Positions 20,451-28,797 of a DNA stretch of 38,483 bases are shown in pieces. Each line of letters begins with the position of its first letter. Within the stretch, counting starts at the first letter, position 1. The DNA is taken from positions 1 to 38,483 of the forward strand of contig JAICWG010000017.1 of NCBI GenBank assembly GCA_025934915.1. The letters are read 5' to 3'. Below the pieces are notes generated by a model. That model searched no databases. It was not told the DNA's origin and saw nothing but the letters and a program-made list of their open reading frames with translations. Origin of the DNA: Nitrospira sp. Its GTDB lineage: Bacteria; Nitrospirota; Nitrospiria; Nitrospirales; Nitrospiraceae. Made by a program: the position numbers and the translations under genes.

Positions 20451-20864
20451 ATGAAAATATCGCACAACGCTCGAAGATCTCTGCCCTTCCTGCTTGGTCT
20501 AACCATTGACTTGCTCTCACTGTCCGGATGTGGCTTTTTGCTTCACGGAGAGAAACAAGACATCACGTTCGACTCCAAACCTCCAGGTGTTGCCGTCACA
20601 CTCGATAACATGGTGCAGTTTGTCACTCCTCGCATCATCTCGTTACCGCGAGCATCAAGTCACCAGGCCACCTTCACAAAAGAGGGGTATGAACCGCAGC
20701 ACATCATGATCAAACATGAATTCCTTATCGGCCCATCGCTCATCGGCAATATCCTGCCGCTCTTTCCGGTCGGCCTGGCTATCGACGTCATAACAGGAGC
20801 TGCATGGGGGTTTGAGCAAGACTACATTGCCGCGGATATGACCAAAGCAAGAGCACGCCCCTGA
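20451..20864 (+). CDS. PEGA-like lipoprotein
   Basis: The 137-residue protein has a lipoprotein signal ending SLSGC with the lipidated Cys27. A short PEGA-like beta domain follows (SKPPGVAVTLDNMVQFVTPR, ATFTKEGYEPQHIMI). The hydrophobic C-terminal block (SLIGNILPLFPVGLAIDVIT followed by GAAWGF) is typical of small envelope lipoproteins with the 'GNil..GliGl.iD..tGA' pattern. The ATG chosen places the signal correctly; a TTG 42 nt upstream adds a non-hydrophobic tail. Its stop overlaps the next start as TGATG. Function unknown. Confidence 0.78.
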   Translation: MKISHNARRSLPFLLGLTIDLLSLSGCGFLLHGEKQDITFDSKPPGVAVTLDNMVQFVTPRIISLPRASSHQATFTKEGYEPQHIMIKHEFLIGPSLIGNILPLFPVGLAIDVITGAAWGFEQDYIAADMTKARARP

Positions 20865-21562
20865 TGGCGACGCCACGACAACACCGCACACTCTGGATCG
20901 GGAGTCTTTGGCTCACAATGCTCGGTCTCACACTATTCGGCTGTGCTGGATCGACCGCTCCCGTTTTAACAAACGGGCAGCCATTTGAAACCAGTCAACA
21001 TCACCATGGCATACAATTCGACACGACCACCTCCCGGCCTATTCCGGTTTTGCTGGCTCCTGGATCAAAAATTGGGCTCCTCCATGAGGATCGCGATGAG
21101 GCTGATCGACTTGTGCGGGTCGCCCTCGAGCAAACCATCTTCTCAATCAAAGCGTCGATTCCGAGCCTGATCGTCGTAGAACGACGCAGTGTCGACGATA
21201 TCGAACGGGAGTTTCGATTTCAGGCCAAGGGGATGGTCAAGGATCAAGATCTGGCGAGGATCGGGCACTTTTTAGGCTTGGATTACGTGGTAGTCTTCGA
21301 TTCCCTCTACCAAGACCTGAACGAACTCTATGGGTTGCGAAACCAGATCGATACCTGGGAGGTCACACTACCGCTGAAGATTATTGCCGTGAACACGGCG
21401 GAGATGAAACTCCACTGTCTGGCAACCGCCAAAGCCACCGTTGGAAAACAGATGACGGCGGCGGAAGTGCGACTTCTGAATCAGGAAGCCCTTAGCATGG
21501 CCACCGGCCTGGTCAGCCAGTGCCTGTCCACCTCATTGCAAGGGACATCCTCCATGAGGTAG
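20864..21562 (+). CDS. CsgG/LpoB-like lipoprotein
   Basis: The 232-residue protein has a lipoprotein signal ending TLFGC (Cys27). The mature part has an alpha/beta domain: KIGLLHEDRDEADRLVRVAL, SLIVVERRSVDDIEREFRFQ, then DLARIGHFLGLDYVVVFDSL. The pattern 'VERR..ld.I..E......G...D...a..iG..lG.DyvV' is that of the CsgG/LpoB/DUF799 fold used by outer-membrane assembly lipoproteins. It overlaps the upstream lipoprotein gene by one base (TGATG), so the two probably work together. Exact role is not known. Confidence 0.7.
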   Translation: MATPRQHRTLWIGSLWLTMLGLTLFGCAGSTAPVLTNGQPFETSQHHHGIQFDTTTSRPIPVLLAPGSKIGLLHEDRDEADRLVRVALEQTIFSIKASIPSLIVVERRSVDDIEREFRFQAKGMVKDQDLARIGHFLGLDYVVVFDSLYQDLNELYGLRNQIDTWEVTLPLKIIAVNTAEMKLHCLATAKATVGKQMTAAEVRLLNQEALSMATGLVSQCLSTSLQGTSSMR

Positions 21563-21651
21563 AACGACATCGCTCACGCTGACCATAGGGATTCAGGTCC
21601 TTACAAGGAAAGATGTGGATGGAGATACAATAGAGATGAGATGAGTTCCCA

Positions 21652-21681
21652 CCGGGGGAGAGAACGCTTCTCTTCCCCCGG
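21652..21681. terminator. Bidirectional hairpin between convergent genes
   Basis: CCGGGGGA-GAGAA (21652-21664) pairs with TTCTC-t-TCCCCCGG (21668-21681) with one bulged T and a 3 nt loop. It sits midway between the convergent stops at 21562 and 21701. No T-run follows on either side, so it may act as a Rho-assisted or weak terminator. Confidence 0.5.
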
Positions 21682-21700
21682 CAGTCTTCCCTCGTTACTG

Positions 21701-22033
21701 TTAATATCTGTAGTAATACCCATAATACTGGTAGTAATGAAGGCAATTCCTATATTGATAGAACGAATACATCAGATTGTTGCACGTCCAGCCTGGCTGC
21801 CAACCCGAAGGTGGCTGCGTTTGAGGGGGCGGAGTATTGTTCTTAATTGCCTGCTGTAAATACGTGTCGAGTGCAGCGGCGTCACCAGGGCTGAAGGGTT
21901 TTTCCAATACATTCTTGTTCAGCTGCTTCTGTATGGCCTCCATATCTTCCTTCTCCCCTGCCTGAAGCACTCCGGCCATAGCTATCGCGAATGAAAGTGC
22001 GCAACTGATGAGACCTAGCGCCATACGCCTCAT
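21701..22033 (-). CDS. Small exported protein with tyrosine-rich tail
   Basis: The 110-residue protein has a signal peptide (MRRMALGLISCALSFAIAMA then GVLQA), a charged helical middle (EKEDMEAIQKQLNKNVLEKP), a proline/glutamine linker (NNTPPPQTQPPSGWQPGW), and a tail with about ten Tyr in the last ~22 residues (YSFYQYRNCLHYYQYYGYYY). The ATG was chosen because GGAGGAG lies 5 nt upstream; an ATG four codons earlier overlaps that site. No family is recognised. The two tail cysteines and the tyrosines could support cross-linking or surface contact, which is speculation. Confidence 0.68.
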   Translation of the reverse strand: MRRMALGLISCALSFAIAMAGVLQAGEKEDMEAIQKQLNKNVLEKPFSPGDAAALDTYLQQAIKNNTPPPQTQPPSGWQPGWTCNNLMYSFYQYRNCLHYYQYYGYYYRY

Positions 22034-22105
22034 ACTCTCCTCCATTCGACTACTCTACACGATTGAGCATTCGTTAGAGAAATAGGACACTCTTTCAAGA
22101 CATCT

Positions 22106-22897
22106 TCAGAATAAGCCTGCCAAAGATCGCGTCAGACCTTGTGTTAACGCAGGCGCTGCTTCCTCATAATCCAGATTCGCTTTATTCGCCGTGCTGACGA
22201 CCCTCGTCCGATACTTCTTATACTTCGTCACTTCAGATGAGGTCTGTTGCTGTGAGCCTCCGATACCCTGCTTCAGATTCTGTTGATTATCTTGTCGGAC
22301 AATAACCCCTTCAGCAGCCTTCTCAACAACCTGCACATCCGTCACGACCATAAAGAGCACATCTTTGACAAGAGCACCTGTCACAAGCTCAGCCCCGCCA
22401 AGGACCAAGGCCCCCGCACCAGCCCCAATGCCAGCCGTAGCGTAAGTCCCTCCGGCCAGCCCCCCAATCGACGCTCCAGCCGCAGCACCACCAAGAGCGG
22501 CCATCAGCGGTCCGCCATAGCCGCCGGCTAAGGCCTGCTGGGCCGCTGTCGGATCAGTCTTCGCGACACTTAACACATTCGCTTGGAGCCGGTAATAGGC
22601 CTCATCAGGATTCTGCGTGACACGATAGCCACGCTTTGCGACCGCGTCCCTAATCGGGGTTTCAATGTCGAAATTGTCTTTGTCGGACGTGTTCCGAACC
22701 TCGACATAAATCACTTTCTTATCTGGGCCGACAGGATCAAGAAAAACCGTCTCGCTCATCTTGGTCTGCACATCCAGATTTCGCTTACTGATCATGGTCT
22801 GCGACGCCGCACAACCGGACAAAGACATCAGCGCGATTCCCACCATAGCGACACATGCCGTCGCCAACGATTGTGAGTTTCTAGTCCCCTTCATCAT
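22106..22897 (-). CDS. traT: TraT-type outer-membrane lipoprotein
   Basis: The 263-residue protein has a lipoprotein signal ending SLSGC (Cys29). It matches remembered F-plasmid TraT along its length: RNLDVQTKMSETVFLDPVGP, VEVRNTSDKDNF, AYYRLQANVLSVAKTD, VLFMVVTDVQVVEKA and YRTRVVSTANKANLDYEEAA. A glycine/alanine-rich double membrane segment lies at about 135-180. In plasmids TraT mediates surface exclusion and serum resistance; the role of chromosomal copies is unclear. Two ATG codons lie side by side after GAGGAGG; the first is used here, and the second (22894) fits equally well. Confidence 0.88.
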   Translation of the reverse strand: MMKGTRNSQSLATACVAMVGIALMSLSGCAASQTMISKRNLDVQTKMSETVFLDPVGPDKKVIYVEVRNTSDKDNFDIETPIRDAVAKRGYRVTQNPDEAYYRLQANVLSVAKTDPTAAQQALAGGYGGPLMAALGGAAAGASIGGLAGGTYATAGIGAGAGALVLGGAELVTGALVKDVLFMVVTDVQVVEKAAEGVIVRQDNQQNLKQGIGGSQQQTSSEVTKYKKYRTRVVSTANKANLDYEEAAPALTQGLTRSLAGLF

Positions 22898-23102
22898 CAG
22901 CCCTCCTCGGCTATAGGTGATGGCCCATTGCAGTGAATACACATCAGATGCACTACCAATAAAGTTGACGGCTCCTATGGAATTACATATTCGACACAAA
23001 TTCCCCACTCGACGAGCGCGAGAGGTTGGCACAATCTCTCAATCATTGCCAGAGGCACAAGACCCTATCATCCTGCCAGAATGACTGAGCACATGAACCG
23101 TT

Positions 23103-23144
23103 GTTCGCCGGGCACGGCGGGGGAACCCCCGGGGCCCCGCGAAC
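23103..23144 (-). terminator. GC-rich hairpin after the first Ig-like lipoprotein gene
   Basis: GTTCGC (23103-23108) and GCGAAC (23139-23144) enclose an inner GGGGG-AA-CCCCC stem. It lies 20 nt past the stop of the minus-strand gene. There is no clear T-run, so termination is inferred from position and stem strength. The region between 22898 and 23102 holds no recognisable gene. Confidence 0.5.
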
Positions 23145-23163
23145 AGAACAGACCATCGACACA

Positions 23164-25206
23164 CTAGAACGGTGTAAAGGTCAAGGTTCCATTCAAGGTA
23201 ATCGGTTGCTGAATGACCGCATTCAGCACGACCACCGTATTCACAAATGTTACCGTCCCTGCCGATCTGTCGATGCTCAGACCTTGACAAGCAAAGTTCA
23301 CGGAGCAAAACCACAGCCCCGTACCTACAGCGCTAGGAGTGGCGAAGAGAACCGATATCATGCCGGTCGATTCTTCAACCACCTCCAGCCCTTCGACAAG
23401 ATTTCCTGCAGTACCTTCATTCCACCCAATGTGTATACCGCCGCCTTGAACACTCTCAGTTTGAGTTAATTGTGGATTTGCCATAAACGTCCCATCGACG
23501 CCAGCTACAGCGGTTGTCTTCGTGAGGCAATTGACCGTCCCTGACCCACACGTAGAAGGCGGTGGAGTCACTCCTATGATCGTAAGATCAAAGGACTTTT
23601 GTGGCGACTGTTGCGGACTCCCGCTGTCCTGCACGCGGAGCGTCACGGTCGAGGTTCCCGCCACTGTCGGCGTGCCGCTGATCGCTCCGGTTGAGATATT
23701 CAACGTTAATCCTGTCGGTAAGGCTCCACCTACTATGCTCCATGACAACGTCCCGGTTCCTCCGGACGCGCCCACGGTGGTGTTGTAGACCGTGCCGACT
23801 GTTCCGCCTGGCAGGGGAGAGGTACTGGTGATGGCCAGCGGAGTGACCACCCTCATGGTGAGGTCAAAGGTCTTTTGCGCCGACTGTTGTGGGCTCCCGC
23901 TATCTTGTACACGGACTGTGAAGGTCGAGGTTCCCGACCTTGTTGGCGTACCGCTGATCACGCCGGTCGATGAATCCAACATCAATCCTGCCGGTAGGGT
24001 CCCACCCGCCACCGTCCACGATCGCGTCCCCGTCCCACCCGTCGCAAGGATGGTCGCACTATACGCGGATCCGACGGTTCCTTCAGGTAACGGTGACGCC
24101 GTCGTAATCGCGAGCGGAGGGTTCACCGGGGTAATCGTGAGCGTCAGCAGCTTACTGACTGTTCCTGATGCCGCATCGGTAACTTTCACCGTCAACACCG
24201 TGGTTCCGGCTGTCGTAGGCGTACCGGAAATCACACCGGAGGAATTCAATTCCAGTCCAGCCGGCAAGGGATTCGAGCCAGTGTTCAGAATCCAGTGATA
24301 CCCAGGCACTCCACCCGACGCCGCCAAGGTTTGGTTGTACGAAACCCCGACCGTGCCGCCAGGCAGCGCCGTGGTTGTGATGGCCAAGGGGCCAGGCTGT
24401 TTCACCAGACAATTGGTGAGCGAAATATCTGTTGTCGACGACGTAACCTTAACGATATTTGAGACCGTTGCCAGCGTGAACGTTTGATCGAATTCCATCA
24501 CGCTGAGATTCGCTTGGCTGTTTGGGCGCATGGCCACGGAAAAGGTGCCATTGGCTGCCGTCACATCGACTGCTGTACCTGTATAATCAATGCCCTCCGT
24601 TACCACGGACGCATTGGCCACCACTTGACCATTCGCATCCTTCACGCAGCCATTCACGACGATTGAGTTAAAGAGGTAATCGGCATTCCAATAGGCGACC
24701 TGCGTAATATTGCCTTCGTAATACCGATTCGAACCTGAGCCTTGCAACGTTGCCGTACCCTCTTCTCTCCACACGCCTGCGGTCTCGTCGAAATACCACA
24801 GCGGAATCGTGGTAGGCGGAGTGGAAGATTGTGTTCCGAGGGGAATCCGAATCGTGGCCGTCTTCCCCTGTGCCAGGGTATAGGGATTCCCTGCGCTGTC
24901 TCTGATGTCGATCAATAGCACGCCAAAACTCTCTATCGGTTGTGCCGTCCCTCCACCGGCAGGAATTCCATTGAATCCCCCCGGCATCAGATTGGGGTCT
25001 ATTGACGGATTGATCGGAGTCAGTGACACCGTAACCGATCCGGCAGGAGCTCCTCCTGCCTGCGGCATAAGGCTATTGGCGGGAATCGTCATCCGAGCGG
25101 TTGAATTAGGTACCAAGACGGTATCGCCTGTCGCCACAGATACCGTCGCTGTGGTTCCGATCGGTACAAGCTTGACGCCCAGGTTGGCGGTCTGTCCGGA
25201 TGTCAC
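23164..25206 (-). pseudogene. Ig-like (He_PIG) lipoprotein, main part after a frameshift
   Basis: The 680-residue frame lacks its own signal peptide and continues the product of 25203-25529. Next to the intact paralogue at 26561-28636, the break lies in the codons for FPVAR|VTSGQ: one G is missing, so CGG-GTG became CGGTG. After the break come a ZU5/CILP-like stretch (about 60-180), a carboxypeptidase-regulatory-like domain (about 183-260), and three He_PIG Ig-like repeats at 273-358, 364-451 and 456-543. A C-terminal module ends PITLNGTLTFTPF and has two Cys. The GTG at 25206 overlaps the upstream stop as GTGA, so some restart is possible. A sequencing error could also explain it. Confidence 0.75.
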
Positions 25207-25529
25207 CGCGCGACCGGAAAGGCATCTGCGAATCCGTTCGCCGCCACACGCACAATCGTGCGGTCTCCGGCAGGCGCAGAGACACTGAACTTCCCATCGG
25301 CCGCGGTTGTAGCGGTCCCTGTGTTTGTTTTGACAGTTGCCCCGCTGACTGGCGTATTGTTCGCCAGCGAGACGACCTGCCCGACCACCGTTCCTGCCGT
25401 CGGCGTCGTCGGCGCAGGTGTGCTTCCGTTCGAGCCACCCTCCCCACAGCCAACCAGCAGCCCCACGATAAGGCAGGCTGCAAGCAAGCCATTCAATGCG
25501 GACATCACCCGTTTAACCATCGACATCAT
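25203..25529 (-). pseudogene. Ig-like lipoprotein, N-terminal fragment before the frameshift
   Basis: The 108-residue frame has a lipoprotein signal (ALNGLLAACLIVGLLVGC, Cys28), a Gly/Pro/Thr linker, and a complete carboxypeptidase-regulatory-like domain (GTVVGQVVSLANNTPVSGAT, then ADGKFSVSAPAGDRTIV). It ends at FPVAR where the paralogue reads on. AAGGAGAGACTGA before the ATG is a good ribosome site, so translation starts normally and stops early. Together with 23164-25206 this would give a lipoprotein of about 788 residues. As it stands a short secreted lipoprotein fragment is made unless ribosomes shift frame. Confidence 0.75.
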
Positions 25530-26042
25530 TCAGTCTCTCCTTTGTTAGCAAACATCTGGTGCGAAATTTGTGATGTGCAACGAGTTTCATTTCCATTGAA
25601 ACCGGATAAGTAAAATTACGCTTTTAGGGTGTGGAAATTACTAGTCATACCCGTGAAATTACTACCATACAAACGAATAAGGCCGAATGACCCTGTATGT
25701 TATTTTTAGACCCTACTATTTAGTAGAGCCCTATAGGGACTAGTAGGGGAAGTCTCGGCTTGGAATGAGAAGTGAGGATAGAGCTTGATATTCAGACACT
25801 CTAAACAACCATCGACATGGGGTTCCTAAAGCAAACGTCGGATTATCCCATGGGTCTCAGAGCAGCATGAAAGAGGGGGGGGGACTTCTCTGGCCGTGAG
25901 AAAAACGAGAGAAATTGATCATACACCACGTTGATTGTGTGCCATACTTATGAAGAAACCTCTGAGATGAGTGCCAAAATTCGTCTCATTTCTGCGCGCA
26001 AACCGACAAAGAATGAAACGAGGTATTATCGGGGAGGATGAC
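25530..26042. other. 513 bp intergenic region with regulatory-looking repeats
   Basis: No gene is seen. From left to right it holds GTTTCA-N7-TGAAAC (25584-25602); two direct repeats of GTG(G)AAATTACTA..CATAC (25631-25650 and 25653-25670); and CCCTACTA/TAGTAGGG (25711-25718 and 25741-25748), which enclose the palindrome CCCTATAGGG (25729-25738). A G9 tract lies at 25875-25883. The first items lie 55-220 nt upstream of the minus-strand lipoprotein start and probably bind regulators. Confidence 0.5.
25631..25670 (-). promoter_or_regulatory. Tandem direct repeats, possible activator sites
   Basis: GTGGAAATTACTAGTCATAC and GTGAAATTACTACCATAC start 22 nt apart, that is two helical turns. This is the usual spacing of paired binding sites of a dimeric regulator. 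They lie 100-140 nt before the start at 25529. No similar pair was found before the paralogue at 28636. Confidence 0.45.
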
Positions 26043-26243
26043 ATGAAACGAGAATACGATTTTTCAAACGCTGTCCGGGGCAAATTTTTCCGCAAGGGGG
26101 CGGAGCTGAACTTTCCCATCTATGTGGACGGCCCCATGCACAAGCGCCTAGAGCGTCTTGCCAAGAAAAATGGAAAGCCAGTGACAGATCTGGTGAATCA
26201 ATTGCTCAAAAGGGATCTGGAGTTGCTGGAAAGCTTATCGTAA
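26043..26243 (+). CDS. Small antitoxin-like protein (CopG/BrnA-like)
   Basis: The 66-residue protein reads MKREYDFSNAVRGKFFRKGA, then LNFPIYVDGPMHKRLERLAK, and ends KPVTDLVNQLLKRDLELLES. The pattern 'EYDFS.a.RGKFy..gae...PiYld......l...A...g....lVn.lLk.d..l' is that of small antitoxin-like proteins placed beside type II toxins. GGGGAGG lies 5 nt before the ATG; an upstream in-frame ATG is less likely. A possible PIN-toxin remnant follows at 26287. Confidence 0.65.
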   Translation: MKREYDFSNAVRGKFFRKGAELNFPIYVDGPMHKRLERLAKKNGKPVTDLVNQLLKRDLELLESLS

Positions 26244-26286
26244 CTCCAGACAACCAGGTTTTCCACGTAACGGCATCGCGTTGTCG

Positions 26287-26439
26287 ATGAAAGTCCGCAA
26301 TCTGACAAAAGACGCGCTGGAGGTTAAGGAAGATCTGATGCTGGTCAACATTGCCAAGAAACGGATGGCAACGTTTGATCGAAAGACAGTGAAGACTCAC
26401 ACGCAGATCTTGAGAGCCTCGAAACGTCCGAGACGCTAA
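26287..26439 (+). pseudogene. Possible PIN-toxin C-terminal remnant
   Basis: A 50-codon frame reads MKVRNLTKDALEVKEDLMLV then NIAKKRMATFDRKTVKTHTQ. The segment 'D.mLVnIAKKRmATFDRkt' resembles the C-terminal part of VapC-type PIN toxins (a D..L...A......l.TFDr pattern). It is on the same strand, 44 nt after the antitoxin-like gene, but lacks the N-terminal PIN acidic residues. It has no clear ribosome site. The likeness is short and could be chance. Confidence 0.35.
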
Positions 26440-26516
26440 GCGTTGTTCTCCCTCCATTAGCAACTGGATTGGCGAAGAGATATACCGAACATCCCACACC
26501 ATTTGCCACGAAGGGG

Positions 26517-26539
26517 CTCGGCGGGTATTCCTCGCCGAG
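26517..26539 (-). terminator. Hairpin after the second Ig-like lipoprotein gene
   Basis: CTCGGCG (26517-26523) pairs with CGCCGAG (26533-26539) across 9 nt, about 20 nt past the stop of the minus-strand gene. The stem is good, but it is followed by few T on that strand. No gene is seen between 26440 and 26560. Confidence 0.5.
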
Positions 26540-26560
26540 TCCTGACGTAACGAATCCAGC

Positions 26561-28636
26561 CTAGAACGGCGTAAAGGTCAACGTGCCGTTGAGTGTAATG
26601 GGCCCAGTATGACCGGATAAATTCGTATTAGCACTCCCGAGGACAACATTGGTGAAAGTCGCTGAGCCGGCTGTTCGGTTGATCGTCACTCCATGGCAAG
26701 CACCTGCCGTAGGCCCGCACCCCCATCCCCCGCTTCCTCCTGGATTTATATAGAGGAATCCCACGGTGCTCACCTGACCCGCGGGGTCCAATGACACGGT
26801 GACTGTCGTAACACGAATCCCAGGACCGTGGGTCTCGTTCCAATTAATCCCTCCGCCGGTAAAGCCGACAAATTTCGTGCTGGTAAGGCTCCCATCGGCC
26901 ACGAATATTCGCCCGACATTCTTCGGAGCGCCGGTCACAGTGAGCATTCCAAAGTTATCTCCACCCCCAGGTGCAGGGTCGATCGTCGTGCCGAACGAGA
27001 TCTCGGCCGATTGAGGCGGCGTCCCGCTATCTTGTACGCGGATCGTGCTGGAAAATGCTCCGACCCGGGCCGGCGTGCCGCTGATGACCCCACTGACGGC
27101 ATTCAACGACAATCCGATCGGCAAGGACCCAAAACTGACGCTCCAAGACTTGGCGCCGGTGCCTCCCGTCGCCGTCAATGTGGCATTGTAGGCTGCGCCC
27201 ACGGTCCCGGCGGGAAGCGCCGCTGTCGTGATCGCCAGAGGTTGTACGCCCAGTGCGTGGACAGTCAGTGTGAATTCCATTGTCTCGATCGCTCCCGCTG
27301 AGTCGGTCACATTGACGATGATCATCGTGGCGCCAGCCACGGTCGGAGTACCGGAAACGATACCAGTCTCAGTCAGAGCTAACCCGACCGGCAAGGGATT
27401 CGACGCGGGGTTCAGACTCCACACATAGCCAGGGACCCCAGCGGCCGCAGCGAAGGTCTGATTGTACGCCGTTCCGGCATTGCCTCCGGAAAGGGCCATC
27501 GTCGTGATGGTCAAGGGTCTCGGCAGTTTCACGAGGCAATTGGGTCGATGAATGTCTGTTGTCGATGGTCCGACCTTCACCGTGTTCGAGATGAGCACAA
27601 ACTTAAAGGTCTGTTGATCGAATTCAGAGAGGCCGAGCTTCGCCCGGCTGTTCCGGCGCATGGCGACCTGGAATGTTCCATCGCCGGCCGTGAGGTCTGT
27701 CGCCACCCCTGTATAATCGATGCCTTCTGTTCGAACGATGGCATTGGCCACCGGTTGTCCATTGGCATCCTTCACACAGCCGGTGACGAAGATCCGTTCC
27801 GTGGTGATGTCGGCGTTCCAATAACTGAAGTGCGCGACCGTTCCTTCATAATACTGATCCGGAGCCGTGCCTTGTAACGTCGCGGTCCCTTCTTCCTTCC
27901 ACACCCCTGCAGTCTCATCAAAGAACCAGAGCGAGACGGTGGCCGGAGGATTGGCGGACTGCGTCCCGAGCGGGATACGAATCGTCGAGGTCTTACCGCT
28001 TGCCAATGTGTAGCGAGTACCCGCGCTATCTCTGATATCAACCAACATGGCGCCGAAGCTTTCGATCGGCTGCGCCGCTCCACCGCTGACGGGGATCCCG
28101 TTGAACCCGCCCGGCATCAGATTCGGGTCTATGGCCGGATTGATCGGGGTCAACGAAACAGCGACCGTCTCTGCCGGCCTCCCCCCCGTCTGTGGCACCA
28201 AACCATCAGCGGGAATCGTCACCCGAGCCGGTGAATTGGGCACCGAGACAGTGTCACTCTCCGCCACGGATACCATTGTCGTCGCACCGGTCGGGACAAG
28301 CTTCACACCGAGGTTGGTCGTTTGGCCCGATGTCACGCGAGCCACCGGAAAGGCCTCGGCGAATCCGTTCGCTTCTACATGAACAATGGTGCGATCTCCC
28401 GCAGGCGCCGGTACGCTAAACTTCCCATCGACAGCGGTTGTTGTTGTACCTATCTCGGTCTTCACGGTTGCTCCGCTTATCGGCAGACTGTCCGCCAGTG
28501 ACACGACCTGCCCCATCACCGTTCCCGCTGCCGATAGCGCTGGAGCAGGTGTTCCTCCACCAAAGCGATCCTTCGCACAGCCGCTGACGAGCCCTAATAT
28601 GAGAAAGAAACCAAGAATTCGGTTCAACAAGACCAT
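26561..28636 (-). CDS. Ig-like (He_PIG) repeat lipoprotein
   Basis: The intact 691-residue paralogue of the broken copy has a lipoprotein signal ending LVSGC (Cys20). It has a carboxypeptidase-regulatory-like domain (38-100), a ZU5/CILP-like region (about 140-275), a second regulatory-like domain (283-360), and two He_PIG Ig-like repeats (373-459 and 466-552). The C-terminal module ends PITLNGTLTFTPF and has two Cys (WGCGPTAGACHGV). The broken copy has three He_PIG repeats, so repeat number has changed. The ATG was chosen for the signal and for GGAGG 7-10 nt upstream. It is likely an outer-membrane or surface adhesin-like lipoprotein; the ligand is unknown. Confidence 0.85.
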   Translation of the reverse strand: MVLLNRILGFFLILGLVSGCAKDRFGGGTPAPALSAAGTVMGQVVSLADSLPISGATVKTEIGTTTTAVDGKFSVPAPAGDRTIVHVEANGFAEAFPVARVTSGQTTNLGVKLVPTGATTMVSVAESDTVSVPNSPARVTIPADGLVPQTGGRPAETVAVSLTPINPAIDPNLMPGGFNGIPVSGGAAQPIESFGAMLVDIRDSAGTRYTLASGKTSTIRIPLGTQSANPPATVSLWFFDETAGVWKEEGTATLQGTAPDQYYEGTVAHFSYWNADITTERIFVTGCVKDANGQPVANAIVRTEGIDYTGVATDLTAGDGTFQVAMRRNSRAKLGLSEFDQQTFKFVLISNTVKVGPSTTDIHRPNCLVKLPRPLTITTMALSGGNAGTAYNQTFAAAAGVPGYVWSLNPASNPLPVGLALTETGIVSGTPTVAGATMIIVNVTDSAGAIETMEFTLTVHALGVQPLAITTAALPAGTVGAAYNATLTATGGTGAKSWSVSFGSLPIGLSLNAVSGVISGTPARVGAFSSTIRVQDSGTPPQSAEISFGTTIDPAPGGGDNFGMLTVTGAPKNVGRIFVADGSLTSTKFVGFTGGGINWNETHGPGIRVTTVTVSLDPAGQVSTVGFLYINPGGSGGWGCGPTAGACHGVTINRTAGSATFTNVVLGSANTNLSGHTGPITLNGTLTFTPF

Positions 28637-28797
28637 CACCGCACCTCCTTGTACGCAGCGAAAACTTGCGTAACACTCGAATCGTGGGCGAAAACTCGCT
28701 CCATAATACGAAGAATTCCTGCCCACAAAAGAGATCGGGCCATGCGAATCCACGATTGCCGGGGACGCTGTCCCATGCAACTGTGGAATCCCCATTC

